Source of the DNA: Planctomycetaceae bacterium
GTDB taxonomy: Bacteria > Planctomycetota > Planctomycetia > Pirellulales > Thermoguttaceae
Length of the DNA: 18,562 nt
Direction of reading: 5' to 3'
NCBI GenBank assembly: GCA_031274385.1
Contig: JAISQH010000538.1
Span: forward strand, 1 to 18,562
Shown here: piece by piece, positions 6,622 through 13,875 of the stretch
Layout: each line of letters starts with the position of its first letter
How positions within the stretch are numbered: the first letter of the stretch is position 1
Position numbers and translations under genes: made by a program
Notes under the pieces: generated by a model
Told to the model about the DNA's origin: nothing
Database searches by the model: none
Seen by the model: only the letters and a program-made list of their open reading frames with translations

Positions 6622-7335
6622 ATGCTACTTTTACCTGCGATTGATATTTTGAACGGAAAATGTGTTCGTCTGAAACAGGGCGATTACGGTAGTGAAACGG
6701 TGTATGCGGATGATCCTGCTGAGATGGCGCGGCATTGGGGTCGGTGCGGTGCTGAATATTTGCACGTTGTCGATCTTGACGGAGCGAAAGACAAGGAACC
6801 GGTTAACCGGCAATTCGTGTACGAAATTGTGAACGCGGTTGATATTCCGGTTGAAGTCGGCGGCGGAATTCGGAACGAAAAAACGATTCGTGATTATCTT
6901 GATGCCGGGATTCATCGTGTTGTGATTGGGACGTTGGCACTCAAAGAGCCGGGCTGGTTTCGGGAAATGAGCGAAAAATTTCCCGGCAAGTTGGTACTCG
7001 GTATTGATGCGAAAAATGGGCGGGCGGCAACGGAAGGTTGGCTTGAAACAAGTCAAACGCCGGCAACAGAACTTGCTCAGACCTTCATTGATCTGCCGCT
7101 TGCCGCATTAGTGTACACTGACATTGCCAAAGACGGAATGATGGAAGGACCGAATTTTGACGAGATGGCTGCGATGCAACGAGCGGTTCCGTTTCCTGTT
7201 GTTGCTTCCGGCGGGGTCAGTTCGCTGGAGGACATTCGAAAACTCAAGCAACTCGGACTTCCGGCGTGTATCATCGGCAAGGCGTTGTACGAAGGAACCA
7301 TTCGACTCGAAGACGCCTTAATCGTGTCACGTTAA
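6622..7335 (+). CDS. hisA: Phosphoribosylformimino-5-aminoimidazole carboxamide ribotide isomerase
   Basis: HisA opens the ribose ring of ProFAR to PRFAR in histidine synthesis. The 237-aa (beta/alpha)8 barrel shows the catalytic pair Asp8 (AIDILNG) and Asp129 (GIDAKNG). The phosphate-binding loops are VEVGGGIR (77-84), ASGGVSS (195-201) and IIGKALYEG (217-225). Length agrees with the family. ATG 6622 is preferred; ATG 6565 would prefix 19 residues translated from the heptamer repeat, which is unlikely to be real protein. There is no clear Shine-Dalgarno because the repeat occupies that place. It is 87 bp downstream of the small membrane protein gene and convergent with the DUF1559 gene, leaving a 10-bp gap. 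Confidence 0.97.
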   Translation: MLLLPAIDILNGKCVRLKQGDYGSETVYADDPAEMARHWGRCGAEYLHVVDLDGAKDKEPVNRQFVYEIVNAVDIPVEVGGGIRNEKTIRDYLDAGIHRVVIGTLALKEPGWFREMSEKFPGKLVLGIDAKNGRAATEGWLETSQTPATELAQTFIDLPLAALVYTDIAKDGMMEGPNFDEMAAMQRAVPFPVVASGGVSSLEDIRKLKQLGLPACIIGKALYEGTIRLEDALIVSR

Positions 7336-7345
7336 TTGCTGAACG

Positions 7346-8335
7346 TTAATCGCCGAATGAAACCAAACCGCCGTCGTCGCGTTGTCCCAGTTTTCGATAA
7401 AGGTCTGAGTCAATTGTTTCAAAAAGCATTCGGACATTACCGTCACCGAAAGCGTGGTTGGCTCCGCCGACATGAAACGAACTGAATCCGCCGACATGAA
7501 ATTGTTCCGGTAATTCTGTTGCCCACAATGTTGCCGGGTCAATATTTCCTGTTTCATTTTCGTTTGTTGATTGTTTGTACGGAAAACCAGCCGGATTAAT
7601 CCGACCTGATTCGTCAAACGGCATGAGCCATGTCACGAACAACGGTTTATCATTGATTTTATGTCCGGTATTTCGGATTGTTCCCGGCGTGCCGGACATC
7701 CAACCGAGTGAGACGTAGGTTGCGCCGGGCGGCAATGAACTTCGCCAATGGAATGACTTAGACGTTATCGTTGATTCGCCAAACCAAACGGTGTATGAAT
7801 TTCCGTCCGAAATATCTTTGCTCCGTAACCGGCTGTTAAGAAAAAACGTACCGTGATTGTCAACATCAATCGGAGTTTCGATTCCTTCGTGACATGCCAT
7901 GTAGTTTGAGTGTACACTTATTCTACTCCAACCATCCGAAGGACAAGCGAAATTTTGTGGTTTCGCAGAAATCCATGCTTGTTCGTTTGCCGGGTCGTAC
8001 ACGCTTTTGGAAAAGTCGATCATTGCGTACAGTGGCGTTTGTTCAAGAAAGGGCAAAATGCGCGGAATCCAACCGATGTGATTGCCTATCGGTACATTCC
8101 GAATGGGACTGGTTTCGTTGACGGTTCCCGACGGCAGCACGCCGACCGATTCTTCGTGCATTTTCGTCGCAAGAATAATTTGCAACAAATTATTTTGACA
8201 CTGTCTCAGCCGGGCTGATTCCCGCGCCGCCTGAACTGCCGGGAGAAGCAACGCAATTAATATGCCGATAATCCCGATGACAACCAGAAGTTCAATCAGC
8301 GTAAAAGCGTTCGGATAAATAGAAATACGTTTCAT
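7346..8335 (-). CDS. DUF1559 (SBP_bac_10) family pilin-like protein
   Basis: The 329-aa protein has a prepilin-type N-terminus: short basic leader MKRISIYPNA, then FTLIELLVVIGIIGILIALL with Glu at position +5, followed by LLPAVQAARESARLRQCQNNL. The globular part has the DUF1559 layout, including IGWIPRILPFLEQTPLY (about 88-104) and the C-terminal HVGGANHAFGDGNVRMLFE. These proteins are multiplied in Planctomycetota; their exact function is unsettled. The leader ends in Ala rather than Gly at -1. Its ATG overlaps the stop of the gene at 8332-8730 as ATGA, so the two are translationally coupled. It closes the minus-strand GspF/pseudopilin cluster and may be its major pilin; that role is inference. 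Confidence 0.9.
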   Translation of the reverse strand: MKRISIYPNAFTLIELLVVIGIIGILIALLLPAVQAARESARLRQCQNNLLQIILATKMHEESVGVLPSGTVNETSPIRNVPIGNHIGWIPRILPFLEQTPLYAMIDFSKSVYDPANEQAWISAKPQNFACPSDGWSRISVHSNYMACHEGIETPIDVDNHGTFFLNSRLRSKDISDGNSYTVWFGESTITSKSFHWRSSLPPGATYVSLGWMSGTPGTIRNTGHKINDKPLFVTWLMPFDESGRINPAGFPYKQSTNENETGNIDPATLWATELPEQFHVGGFSSFHVGGANHAFGDGNVRMLFETIDSDLYRKLGQRDDGGLVSFGD

Positions 8336-8730
8336 TTTTTAGTTTTGGTTGATTTTTGGTTTGATTTTTGTGTTGAATAATGTCTGTCAGCGGGAAGTAT
8401 TTCGGCAACATATTCTCCTGTTGTTGTAACAACTTCACCTTCAACAGTTGCGGTGAGACGGAGATCGGCAACCGTATGCAGTGCGGATGCCGGAATTGTA
8501 ACCGAAATATTTTGCTTTTGTTTTTCCGCAATTCGGTACAAATCGTCAACAAGCAGATTTGCCTGAATGATTTGTTGTTTCCGTGCGTTATTAAGTCGTT
8601 CACGAATAATTGTTTGCGTTAAAAGCATCACGGTAGTTCCGACAACCGCCAGAACAACCAACGCAACAACTGTTGACAAACCGCGTTGAAGCGGAGAATG
8701 TGGTGATCGTAATTTTTGATCATAAAACAT
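8332..8730 (-). CDS. Small pseudopilin-like protein with degenerate leader
   Basis: The 132-aa product begins with MFYDQKLRSPHSPLQRG, then LSTVVALVVLAVVGTTVMLL, a hydrophobic helix placed as in pseudopilins with Gly at -1. The usual Glu at +5 is missing (Val). The helix continues amphipathically (RERLNNARKQQIIQANLLVDDLYRIAEKQ), as in pilins. A small beta-rich domain follows, and the end is Lys/Thr/Gln-rich (QKSNQKSTKTKK). A strong AGGAGG (8741-8746) serves ATG 8730. It overlaps the DUF1559 gene by 4 nt. A minor-pseudopilin role is inferred from neighbours and the helix position; without Glu+5 it could be a plain membrane-anchored assembly factor. Confidence 0.75.
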   Translation of the reverse strand: MFYDQKLRSPHSPLQRGLSTVVALVVLAVVGTTVMLLTQTIIRERLNNARKQQIIQANLLVDDLYRIAEKQKQNISVTIPASALHTVADLRLTATVEGEVVTTTGEYVAEILPADRHYSTQKSNQKSTKTKK

Positions 8731-8746
8731 AAAATTGTTTCCTCCT

Positions 8747-8957
8747 ATAAAATTTTGTAACTGTCTATTTTATTTTTTAAGGATTGCGTGCAAAGCAATA
8801 AAAACAACTAACTAAAACAACTAATTAAAACAACTCCTACGGAGTTGTTTTGCGGACTTGTTTTAGTTCATAGTTCAAACCGAACACGTTAAAACCAATA
8901 CTAATTTTCTTTGCGTCTTTGTGTGTAAAATAAAATAGACTGTTACAAAATTTTTAT
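8747..8957. mobile_element. Family A MITE-like element 2
   Basis: Left end ATAAAATTTTGTAAC-TGTCTATTTT (8747 onward) and right end AAAATAGAC-TGTTACAAAATTTTTAT (to 8957) are inverted copies with a one-base difference in an A-run and one substitution. Subterminal TTCTTTGCGTCTTTG and AAACCAATA-TAAT match element 1. It lies inside the minus-strand pilus cluster. Its left end directly abuts the AGGAGG ribosome site of the gene starting at 8730. Confidence 0.75.
8827..8851. terminator. Hairpin with T-runs inside family A element 2
   Basis: AAAACAACTCC (8827-8837) and GGAGTTGTTTT (8841-8851) form a perfect 11-bp stem with a 3-nt loop. Read on the minus strand it ends in TTTT followed by AATTAG and further T-rich sequence. 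It sits between the 8989-9579 and 8332-8730 genes, so it could partly terminate transcription inside the cluster. Confidence 0.5.
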
Positions 8958-8983
8958 TATCCTATTTTACATTTCAATTGATC

Positions 8984-9011
8984 CGTTTTCAATTTTCAAT
9001 TTTTAATTGCC
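8984..9011. repeat. Heptamer array at the 3' end of the pseudopilin gene
   Basis: 7-mers CGTTTTC, AATTTTC, AATTTTT, AATTGCC run through 8984-9011. The TGA stop of the minus-strand gene (8989-8991) is made by the junction of two units, so the last residues QLKIEN are repeat-encoded. Confidence 0.7.
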
Positions 9012-9579
9012 CGATAATCGTGCGCCAATTACCGGCGTAACGCGGTTCCATGTTGATCGGTTCGGTGATTTCACGCGTGAACGGATTCAAGTTTTCTTTT
9101 TTCGGTATTGGTAACAAAATTTGATCGCGGTTATCAACCGGTTGCGTCCAGATGTTCAGGGCGATCAATCCGGCGTAAGAATCCTTGCCTTGTAAAAACC
9201 ACGTAACAGAATGATCGGGGAGCGGATAGTTTTCTGTTGCGACAACTTTACCGTTGACGATTTTGTTTCGCCGTAAAATCGATTGACCGGGAAACTCCGC
9301 CTGTTCCACTGAATAAACGAGCCGTTCGTCATTCGAAAGCGACAAGCGGAGCGAATCGTTTTCGAGGACGGCTTCGGTTGCGGTGTGCAAGTCGGCGCGA
9401 AATTGTTCGGAAATTCGCGGAGCCGCCAGTTGAACGGAATCACGGCGGTATTCCTTGATCCGCGTTTCTGTCACCAAAAATAAAACGCCGACTCCCAAAC
9501 CGATAACGAATATCTCGGCAGTAAAAACGAGAACGATTTCAATCAACGTAAAACCGGAATAATTGTTTTTCATTGTCAT
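8989..9579 (-). CDS. Type II secretion-like minor pseudopilin
   Basis: The 196-aa protein has a class III prepilin signal: MTMKNNYSG, then FTLIEIVLVFTAEIFVIGLG with Glu +5 and Gly -1, as required by the PilD/GspO peptidase. A 25-residue hydrophobic helix is followed by ETRIKEYRRDSVQLAAPRIS and a C-terminal domain without cysteine motifs. This resembles GspJ/GspH-type minor pseudopilins in size and layout. Two start codons, ATG 9579 and ATG 9573, are equally possible. It starts 11 bp after the previous gene ends, so they are co-transcribed. The C-terminus runs into a heptamer repeat. Subtype cannot be settled by eye. Confidence 0.82.
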   Translation of the reverse strand: MTMKNNYSGFTLIEIVLVFTAEIFVIGLGVGVLFLVTETRIKEYRRDSVQLAAPRISEQFRADLHTATEAVLENDSLRLSLSNDERLVYSVEQAEFPGQSILRRNKIVNGKVVATENYPLPDHSVTWFLQGKDSYAGLIALNIWTQPVDNRDQILLPIPKKENLNPFTREITEPINMEPRYAGNWRTIIGQLKIEN

Positions 9580-9590
9580 TAGGAAAATGA

Positions 9591-10034
9591 TTACGGGGTG
9601 GTGGTAACGGAAGTTGCAGCAGCGACAGCCCGGACAATCGGTAATTCGCGGCGCGGGCGGTTTTTGCCATTTTCGTACGATATGGTTATTTGAAACAAGG
9701 TTAGGTTGTTCAATGCCGGTTCTTCTAATTTTTCGACCGATAACTTACCGTCCGGTAATGATCGGGCAACCATTTCTTCCAATGGTTTGAGTTGTTCTTT
9801 ACCATTGACCGTCAGCGTTTCAAGATCGATCATTTCGTTAACGTTTAACAATGTATCTGTTGCGATTTGCCGCAATTTCTGATCCGTTCGATGATCAACC
9901 AATTGAAAAACCGATTGCGAAAAAACAACCATTGCCGTTGAAACCAACACCAAACCAACGCAAACATCCAGCAAATAAACTCCGTGCCGTTTTTGCAGGT
10001 TACGTCGTGTTTTGAAACATGATTTTTGGTTCAT
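9591..10034 (-). CDS. Pseudopilin-like protein (GspI-like size)
   Basis: This 147-aa product carries MNQKSCFKTRRNLQKRHG, then VYLLDVCVGLVLVSTAMVVF. The leader is basic, Gly is at -1, and Asp rather than Glu stands at +5. The helix is followed by QSVFQLVDHRTDQKLRQIATDTLLNVNEMI and a short beta-rich domain (LTLFQITISYENGKNRPRR), a layout close to GspI/PilV minor pseudopilins. AGAAGGG lies 5 nt before ATG 10034. It follows the third GspF gene after an 84-bp gap holding a heptamer array. The Asp+5 substitution may still allow processing; that is inference. Confidence 0.8.
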   Translation of the reverse strand: MNQKSCFKTRRNLQKRHGVYLLDVCVGLVLVSTAMVVFSQSVFQLVDHRTDQKLRQIATDTLLNVNEMIDLETLTVNGKEQLKPLEEMVARSLPDGKLSVEKLEEPALNNLTLFQITISYENGKNRPRRELPIVRAVAAATSVTTTP

Positions 10035-10099
10035 AAAAACCCTTCTGAGGACAGTTTTTGATTACAAAATACATAAAATATTGTATTACAATTATTTTC

Positions 10100-10127
10100 A
10101 ATTTACAATTTTCAATTTTCAATTTAC
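10100..10127. repeat. Heptamer array at the 3' end of the third GspF-like gene
   Basis: Exactly four 7-mers (AATTTAC, AATTTTC, AATTTTC, AATTTAC) fill 10100-10127. The TGA of the minus-strand gene (10119-10121) spans two units. The array resembles that at 8984-9011 in base composition and unit. Confidence 0.8.
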
Positions 10128-11270
10128 AAGAGCGTTGATGAGTTGGACGAGGGGCATGAAAAACGCGATAGCTTGCAGTGCGGCGAAGGCTCCGAATCCA
10201 AGCACGCACAAAATGAAAAACGTTTGCCCTGCGGTATTATCTAACACGAGTTGGCGTTGTTCTTTGCTGTTGGCAACTTCCGACAGCATTGTTTCGACAT
10301 GATCTGTTCGAACTGCCGAATCCAGCAATGCCGATTCGCCGCTGCTGAGCCAATGAATTTTCCGTAACGATTCAATCCAATCCATACCTTGTGCTGTTTG
10401 TTTTTCGAAACGGCGAGATAAGTGACGAAGATAACGGCTTGGAACCACCTGCGTGTACACTTCGACGATTTCCTCTATCGGCTTTTTCAATTCCAGACCG
10501 GCGGCGAAAAGGCGCAAAAAGCGTGCGGAATCACGTTGCCGCAGCAAACGCCGGATGCCCGGCGGACGGAAAGAATAAATTCCCGAACGTAAATTGAAAT
10601 AAAAAAACGGAGCAAATACCAAAACAAAAATCGGAATACTAAACAGATAAAAATAGTCCAACAACATCTGTGACAAATAAATAGTGAAAAGCGTTACAGA
10701 AGGCAATTGAATACTGAAATCCTTAAAAATCATTTCCATTTTCGGCATAATAGCGACCATGTAAAACAGAGCCGGAAGAACGAGAAAGGGTAAATAGTTA
10801 CAATACCATGAAAACCGGAACATTGATTGTAACTGAATTTGTCCGTTTCGCCGAAACTCACTGGTTGTTTGGGCGAGTAGTTTGCCGAGTTGTTTGCTGC
10901 TTCCGCCCAGTTTCATAAAACCGACGGCTTCGTAACGCAAAACATTTTTTGACGCCGACGCGGCGGTAACAATGGAATGTCCCTCTTGAATATTGTCCGC
11001 AAATCGAATGACTTTTGCCCGATACCAAGGTCCCCAACAACATGCAGCATAAGCGTGAAGCACTTCATGAATCGGCGTTTCCGTTTCAAGTGCGTTCTGA
11101 ATCAGTACCAAAACCATTCGTTGACGCTGAATCTTAACGTACGAAAAAGCCGTAATAAAAACCGGAATAAAAAACAACAAACAAGGCAAAAGAGACATCG
11201 ACATCAGAAGACCGAAAAGAATCAGCGGTATCCCAAGAATAATAAGGTAAATAATAAATCGAAACGACAT
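10119..11270 (-). CDS. GspF/PilC-like inner-membrane platform protein, divergent (third of three)
   Basis: The 383-aa protein has two N-terminal membrane helices (about 5-24 and 28-45). A T2SF-type domain follows, with EGHSIVTAASASKNVLRYEAVGFMKLGGSSKQL at about 96-128, membrane helix 155-175, then the family loop EMIFKDFSIQLPSVT (179-193) and a helix at 205-225. A second cytoplasmic domain (245-340) precedes a C-terminal helix. GspF proteins form the central membrane platform that the assembly ATPase acts on to extrude pseudopilins. Here the extra N-terminal helices and weak first domain mark divergence. There is no clear ribosome site (CCCCCCAAAAGACA before ATG 11270). The stop codon lies in a heptamer repeat. 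It is 67 bp behind the second GspF gene. Confidence 0.82.
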   Translation of the reverse strand: MSFRFIIYLIILGIPLILFGLLMSMSLLPCLLFFIPVFITAFSYVKIQRQRMVLVLIQNALETETPIHEVLHAYAACCWGPWYRAKVIRFADNIQEGHSIVTAASASKNVLRYEAVGFMKLGGSSKQLGKLLAQTTSEFRRNGQIQLQSMFRFSWYCNYLPFLVLPALFYMVAIMPKMEMIFKDFSIQLPSVTLFTIYLSQMLLDYFYLFSIPIFVLVFAPFFYFNLRSGIYSFRPPGIRRLLRQRDSARFLRLFAAGLELKKPIEEIVEVYTQVVPSRYLRHLSRRFEKQTAQGMDWIESLRKIHWLSSGESALLDSAVRTDHVETMLSEVANSKEQRQLVLDNTAGQTFFILCVLGFGAFAALQAIAFFMPLVQLINALVN

Positions 11271-11337
11271 TGTCTTTTGGGGGGTTGTGGTTTGAGATTG
11301 GTGAACAATTGGCGTTATTTTTATGAGTTATCGGGAT

Positions 11338-12336
11338 TCAGCTGCTCAACGCTGTTACCAGTTTTATCTGCGGCAAAAATAAACCAATCACAATAACAGG
11401 AATGAAAAAAAGGAAAAGGCAAGTGAATAACGGGACTACAATAGTAACAAAAAACAGGACGGCTCCTGATTGGTCTTCTTCGAGAATGTCAGTGCCGTGT
11501 TTTAACGCTGACGGGATTGTCCCGTTTTTTTCCGCCGTCTGAATAAACGGAACAAGCCATTGCGGAAAAAGTAACGGAAACAACGAAACCGTCAGTGAAA
11601 ACGAGGCACCTTCTTTTGTCAATGCCGCCGCGCGAAGACAATTTTTGCGAAACGTTCGGTTTTGCGAAAAACTTCCGGCTGCCAATTCCAACGCCTGATC
11701 CATTGGCAAACGATGTTTCATCGACACCAATAATTGCCGCAACAATTTTTGCGAAGCCAGTGTTCTCAAAATCCTGCCGATAACCGGAATATAGTACCAA
11801 AATGCCGGAAAAAGTAACCGTTGCAACAAAAACAGCAGCACAATTCCCCCGAACAAAATCCCATACGTTTCCGGTTGCCGTAACATTCTGCCGGTCGCAA
11901 GGATGAGTTGGGTCAATCCCGGAAGATCTATATTGAAATCCTTAAAAATCGTTTCGAATTGCGGCACGACACCCGCTGCTATAAATCCAACCACGAACAA
12001 CATGACACCCCATAATAAAAACGGGTAAGCCATTAAATTGATAAATGTACGAAATGTTTGGCTTCGGTTCCGTTCTGTTTCGGTCAGTTCGGCGAAGTAA
12101 CCGGGAAAATCACCGCTTTGAAATGCTGTTTCCAAAAGGGCGGTTAATCGTCGCGGCAATTTGGCTTTTCGTACTGCTATTTGCGGTTCCAGTCCTTCGT
12201 CCAACAACGCCGCAAAACGAAGCAAGGCTCGGCTTGTCCGGTTTTCCCTGCCGCCGCCAACCAACAACCGAATCGCCTCACCAAGCGGAAGATTCGACTG
12301 AACCGCCTGAGAAATTAATAACATCGTCTCGTACAT
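11338..12336 (-). CDS. GspF/PilC-like inner-membrane platform protein (second of three)
   Basis: The 332-aa chain has two T2SF domains in the standard order. Domain 1 has LPLGEAIRLL, FAALLDEGLEPQIAV and LLETAFQSGDFPGYFAELTE. A helix at 101-122 then leads to the conserved loop FETIFKDFNIDLPGLTQLI (127-145) and a helix at 158-180. Domain 2 starts near residue 198 (LLRQLLVSMKHRLPMDQALE) with PFIQTAEKNGTIPSAL, and a terminal helix pair lies at 293-320. Canonical GspF is about 400 residues, so it is short at the N-terminus, lacking the N-terminal cytoplasmic extension. A heptamer element occupies the 139 bp upstream, leaving no visible Shine-Dalgarno. Confidence 0.9.
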   Translation of the reverse strand: MYETMLLISQAVQSNLPLGEAIRLLVGGGRENRTSRALLRFAALLDEGLEPQIAVRKAKLPRRLTALLETAFQSGDFPGYFAELTETERNRSQTFRTFINLMAYPFLLWGVMLFVVGFIAAGVVPQFETIFKDFNIDLPGLTQLILATGRMLRQPETYGILFGGIVLLFLLQRLLFPAFWYYIPVIGRILRTLASQKLLRQLLVSMKHRLPMDQALELAAGSFSQNRTFRKNCLRAAALTKEGASFSLTVSLFPLLFPQWLVPFIQTAEKNGTIPSALKHGTDILEEDQSGAVLFFVTIVVPLFTCLFLFFIPVIVIGLFLPQIKLVTALSS

Positions 12337-12342
12337 TTTTGA

Positions 12343-12482
12343 GTGATTTGTGGTTTGTGTATTGTGGTTTGTGATTTGTTGTTTGGGTTTTGTGATTCGG
12401 AAATTGCCGTTTGTAAATTATGCTTTGTAAACCGCTTGCGTCACAAACCACAAACCACAAACCCCAAACCACAAATCACAAG
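12343..12482. repeat. Heptamer-core-heptamer element between two GspF genes
   Basis: Eight 7-mers of the type GTGGTTT/GTGATTT fill 12343-12398. Six inverted 7-mers (TCACAAA, CCACAAA, CCACAAA, CCCCAAA, CCACAAA, TCACAAG) fill 12441-12482. Between them lies a 42-bp non-heptameric core containing ATGCTTTGTAAACCGCTTGC (12420-12439). The TGA of the upstream minus-strand gene (12476-12478) is inside the sixth unit. The other array ends a few bases before the next gene's start codon (12336). The whole element could fold into a long imperfect hairpin. Confidence 0.85.
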
Positions 12483-13501
12483 AAAGACAATTGATACAAT
12501 AAATATCCGTAGGGAAAAATAATTGCCAGAAAATACGCTGCAAACACCGCTCCGCCAAGGAGGAACATCAGCAATACCGGCAACCAAAGTTCAAAACGTT
12601 CCAAATTATTTTTTGCCTGTACAGTATGTAGTTCGGCATATTGATCCAAACCGGAAAGCAAAATGGTTCGATCCGGTATGCCCAAAGTCCAGTTGACGAG
12701 ATTATTGAGCGGATATTGATTTGGGTTGGTATTGTGGTTCCGGCTTTTGATGGCGTTGAACTGCCGTTCCAACTCCGCCTCCGACACCGAAAGACCAACC
12801 GTTTGAAAACTGAGCGAAAGCGTACGAAAAAGAGGCAAACCGGATCGGATCAGCAACGCAACAATTTGAGCGAAGGTTGCCTGAGTCAGACTTCGGTTGG
12901 CACTTCGCAGCCAAAACGGCGGATTGCGAAGCGTGAGGAGCGTCGAACGCCCCGAACGGAAACGCCAAAAACCGTAACACACCCAAAGCAGTACAGGAAC
13001 TGTTACCATACCCGCAAGATAATATTCAACCGGACAATTACGGAGAAACGACAAGGATTCCAGATAAGACAGTTGAAACGAAAAATCCTCGTAAAAGTCC
13101 AGAAAAACGAGCGTTATTTTGAAAAAGACACAAGAAAGAACCAGCCAGAGAATACTGAATACCAACATCGGATAAATCATTGCTCCGCGTAAAAAGTTAC
13201 GGGAATCCCGTAAAACCCGTAAATTTTGGGCGATTTGTTCCAAAGTTCCGGTGAGGTTACCGGATTCGAGACCTGCTTCAATGACGGCGGCATAGACCGG
13301 CGGAAAATTCGGGTCTTGTTGTAACGCTTTGGACAAGGATTGACCGGATTCCAAACGGTCGGCGAGTTCGCGAATTCGGTTACCGAGCCGAGCCGGAAGG
13401 TCGCCGCTCCGATGACGAAGTGCCTCCTCAAGCGGCAAATCAAGCCGAACCAATGCCGCAATCTCGTCACAAAGCCCAATCAATTGATCATGCTGAATCA
13501 T
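12476..13501 (-). CDS. GspF/PilC-like inner-membrane platform protein (first of three)
   Basis: From ATG 13501 the product has 341 aa and begins MIQHDQLIGLCDEIAALVRL. Domain 1 is a clear T2SF: LPLEEALRH, IRELADRLESGQSLSKALQQ, FPPVYAAVIEAGLESGNLTGTLEQIAQNL. It is followed by a membrane helix (MIYPMLVFSILWLVLSCVFF) and the loop FYEDFSFQLSYLESL. Domain 2 (LTQATFAQIVALLIRSGLPL) and a terminal helix complete the fold. An in-frame upstream ATG at 13678 would add 59 residues translated from a heptamer array and family A sequence, so I reject it. No Shine-Dalgarno is visible before 13501. It heads the minus-strand cluster of seven genes. Confidence 0.9.
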   Translation of the reverse strand: MIQHDQLIGLCDEIAALVRLDLPLEEALRHRSGDLPARLGNRIRELADRLESGQSLSKALQQDPNFPPVYAAVIEAGLESGNLTGTLEQIAQNLRVLRDSRNFLRGAMIYPMLVFSILWLVLSCVFFKITLVFLDFYEDFSFQLSYLESLSFLRNCPVEYYLAGMVTVPVLLWVCYGFWRFRSGRSTLLTLRNPPFWLRSANRSLTQATFAQIVALLIRSGLPLFRTLSLSFQTVGLSVSEAELERQFNAIKSRNHNTNPNQYPLNNLVNWTLGIPDRTILLSGLDQYAELHTVQAKNNLERFELWLPVLLMFLLGGAVFAAYFLAIIFPYGYLLYQLSFL

Positions 13502-13504
13502 CTT

Positions 13505-13539
13505 TAATAGTGAATAGTTGATAGTTAAGAGTGAATCGT
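13505..13539. repeat. Heptamer array before the first GspF gene
   Basis: Five 7-mers (TAATAGT, GAATAGT, TGATAGT, TAAGAGT, GAATCGT) fill 13505-13539, ending 3 bp from the start codon at 13501 on the minus strand. The unit type matches the 15191-15408 arrays. Confidence 0.75.
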
Positions 13540-13602
13540 CGATATGGAAGAAACGTTCGGGCGGGGTACTTCTCCCAAAAAATAAAAATTTTTCAAAATA
13601 TC

Positions 13603-13874
13603 GTAACTGTCTATTTTGTTTTTCAAGTTTGCGCACAAAGGCACGAAGAACACAAAGAGGAAATTTTAGTTTTGTCAACAGATTTTACAGATTCGTTTTT
13701 TATAAAAATCTGTTCCATCTGCGTCATCTGTTGACAATAATGAAACAAGTCTATTTATTTTTCATTACGAATGAAGACATAAAAGACGCAAAGAAAATTG
13801 ATCCGTTTAGAATCAAAACCTTCGTGTTCTTTGCGCCTTGGTGCGAAACATTAAAAAACAAAATAGACTGTTAC
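13603..13874. mobile_element. Family A MITE-like element 3 with a nested inverted repeat
   Basis: The ends GTAACTGTCTATTTTGTTTT (13603 onward) and AAAACAAAATAGACTGTTAC (to 13874) are inverted with one mismatch. Subterminal CACGAAGAACACAAAG and CTTCGTGTTCTTTGCG continue the symmetry. Inside, a perfect 12-bp inverted pair TTGTCAACAGAT (13672-13683) and ATCTGTTGACAA (13726-13737) bounds a 66-bp nested unit with further CAGATT/AATCTG symmetry. The element ends one base before family B copy 3. There is no credible gene. The 469-bp gap 13502-13970 is almost entirely repeats. Confidence 0.75.
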
Positions 13875-13875
13875 C

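Noticed and set aside
13502..13678. N-terminal extension of the first GspF gene to ATG 13678
   Set aside because: The added 59 residues are translated from the heptamer array and a family A inverted end. GspF-like sequence begins at 13501.
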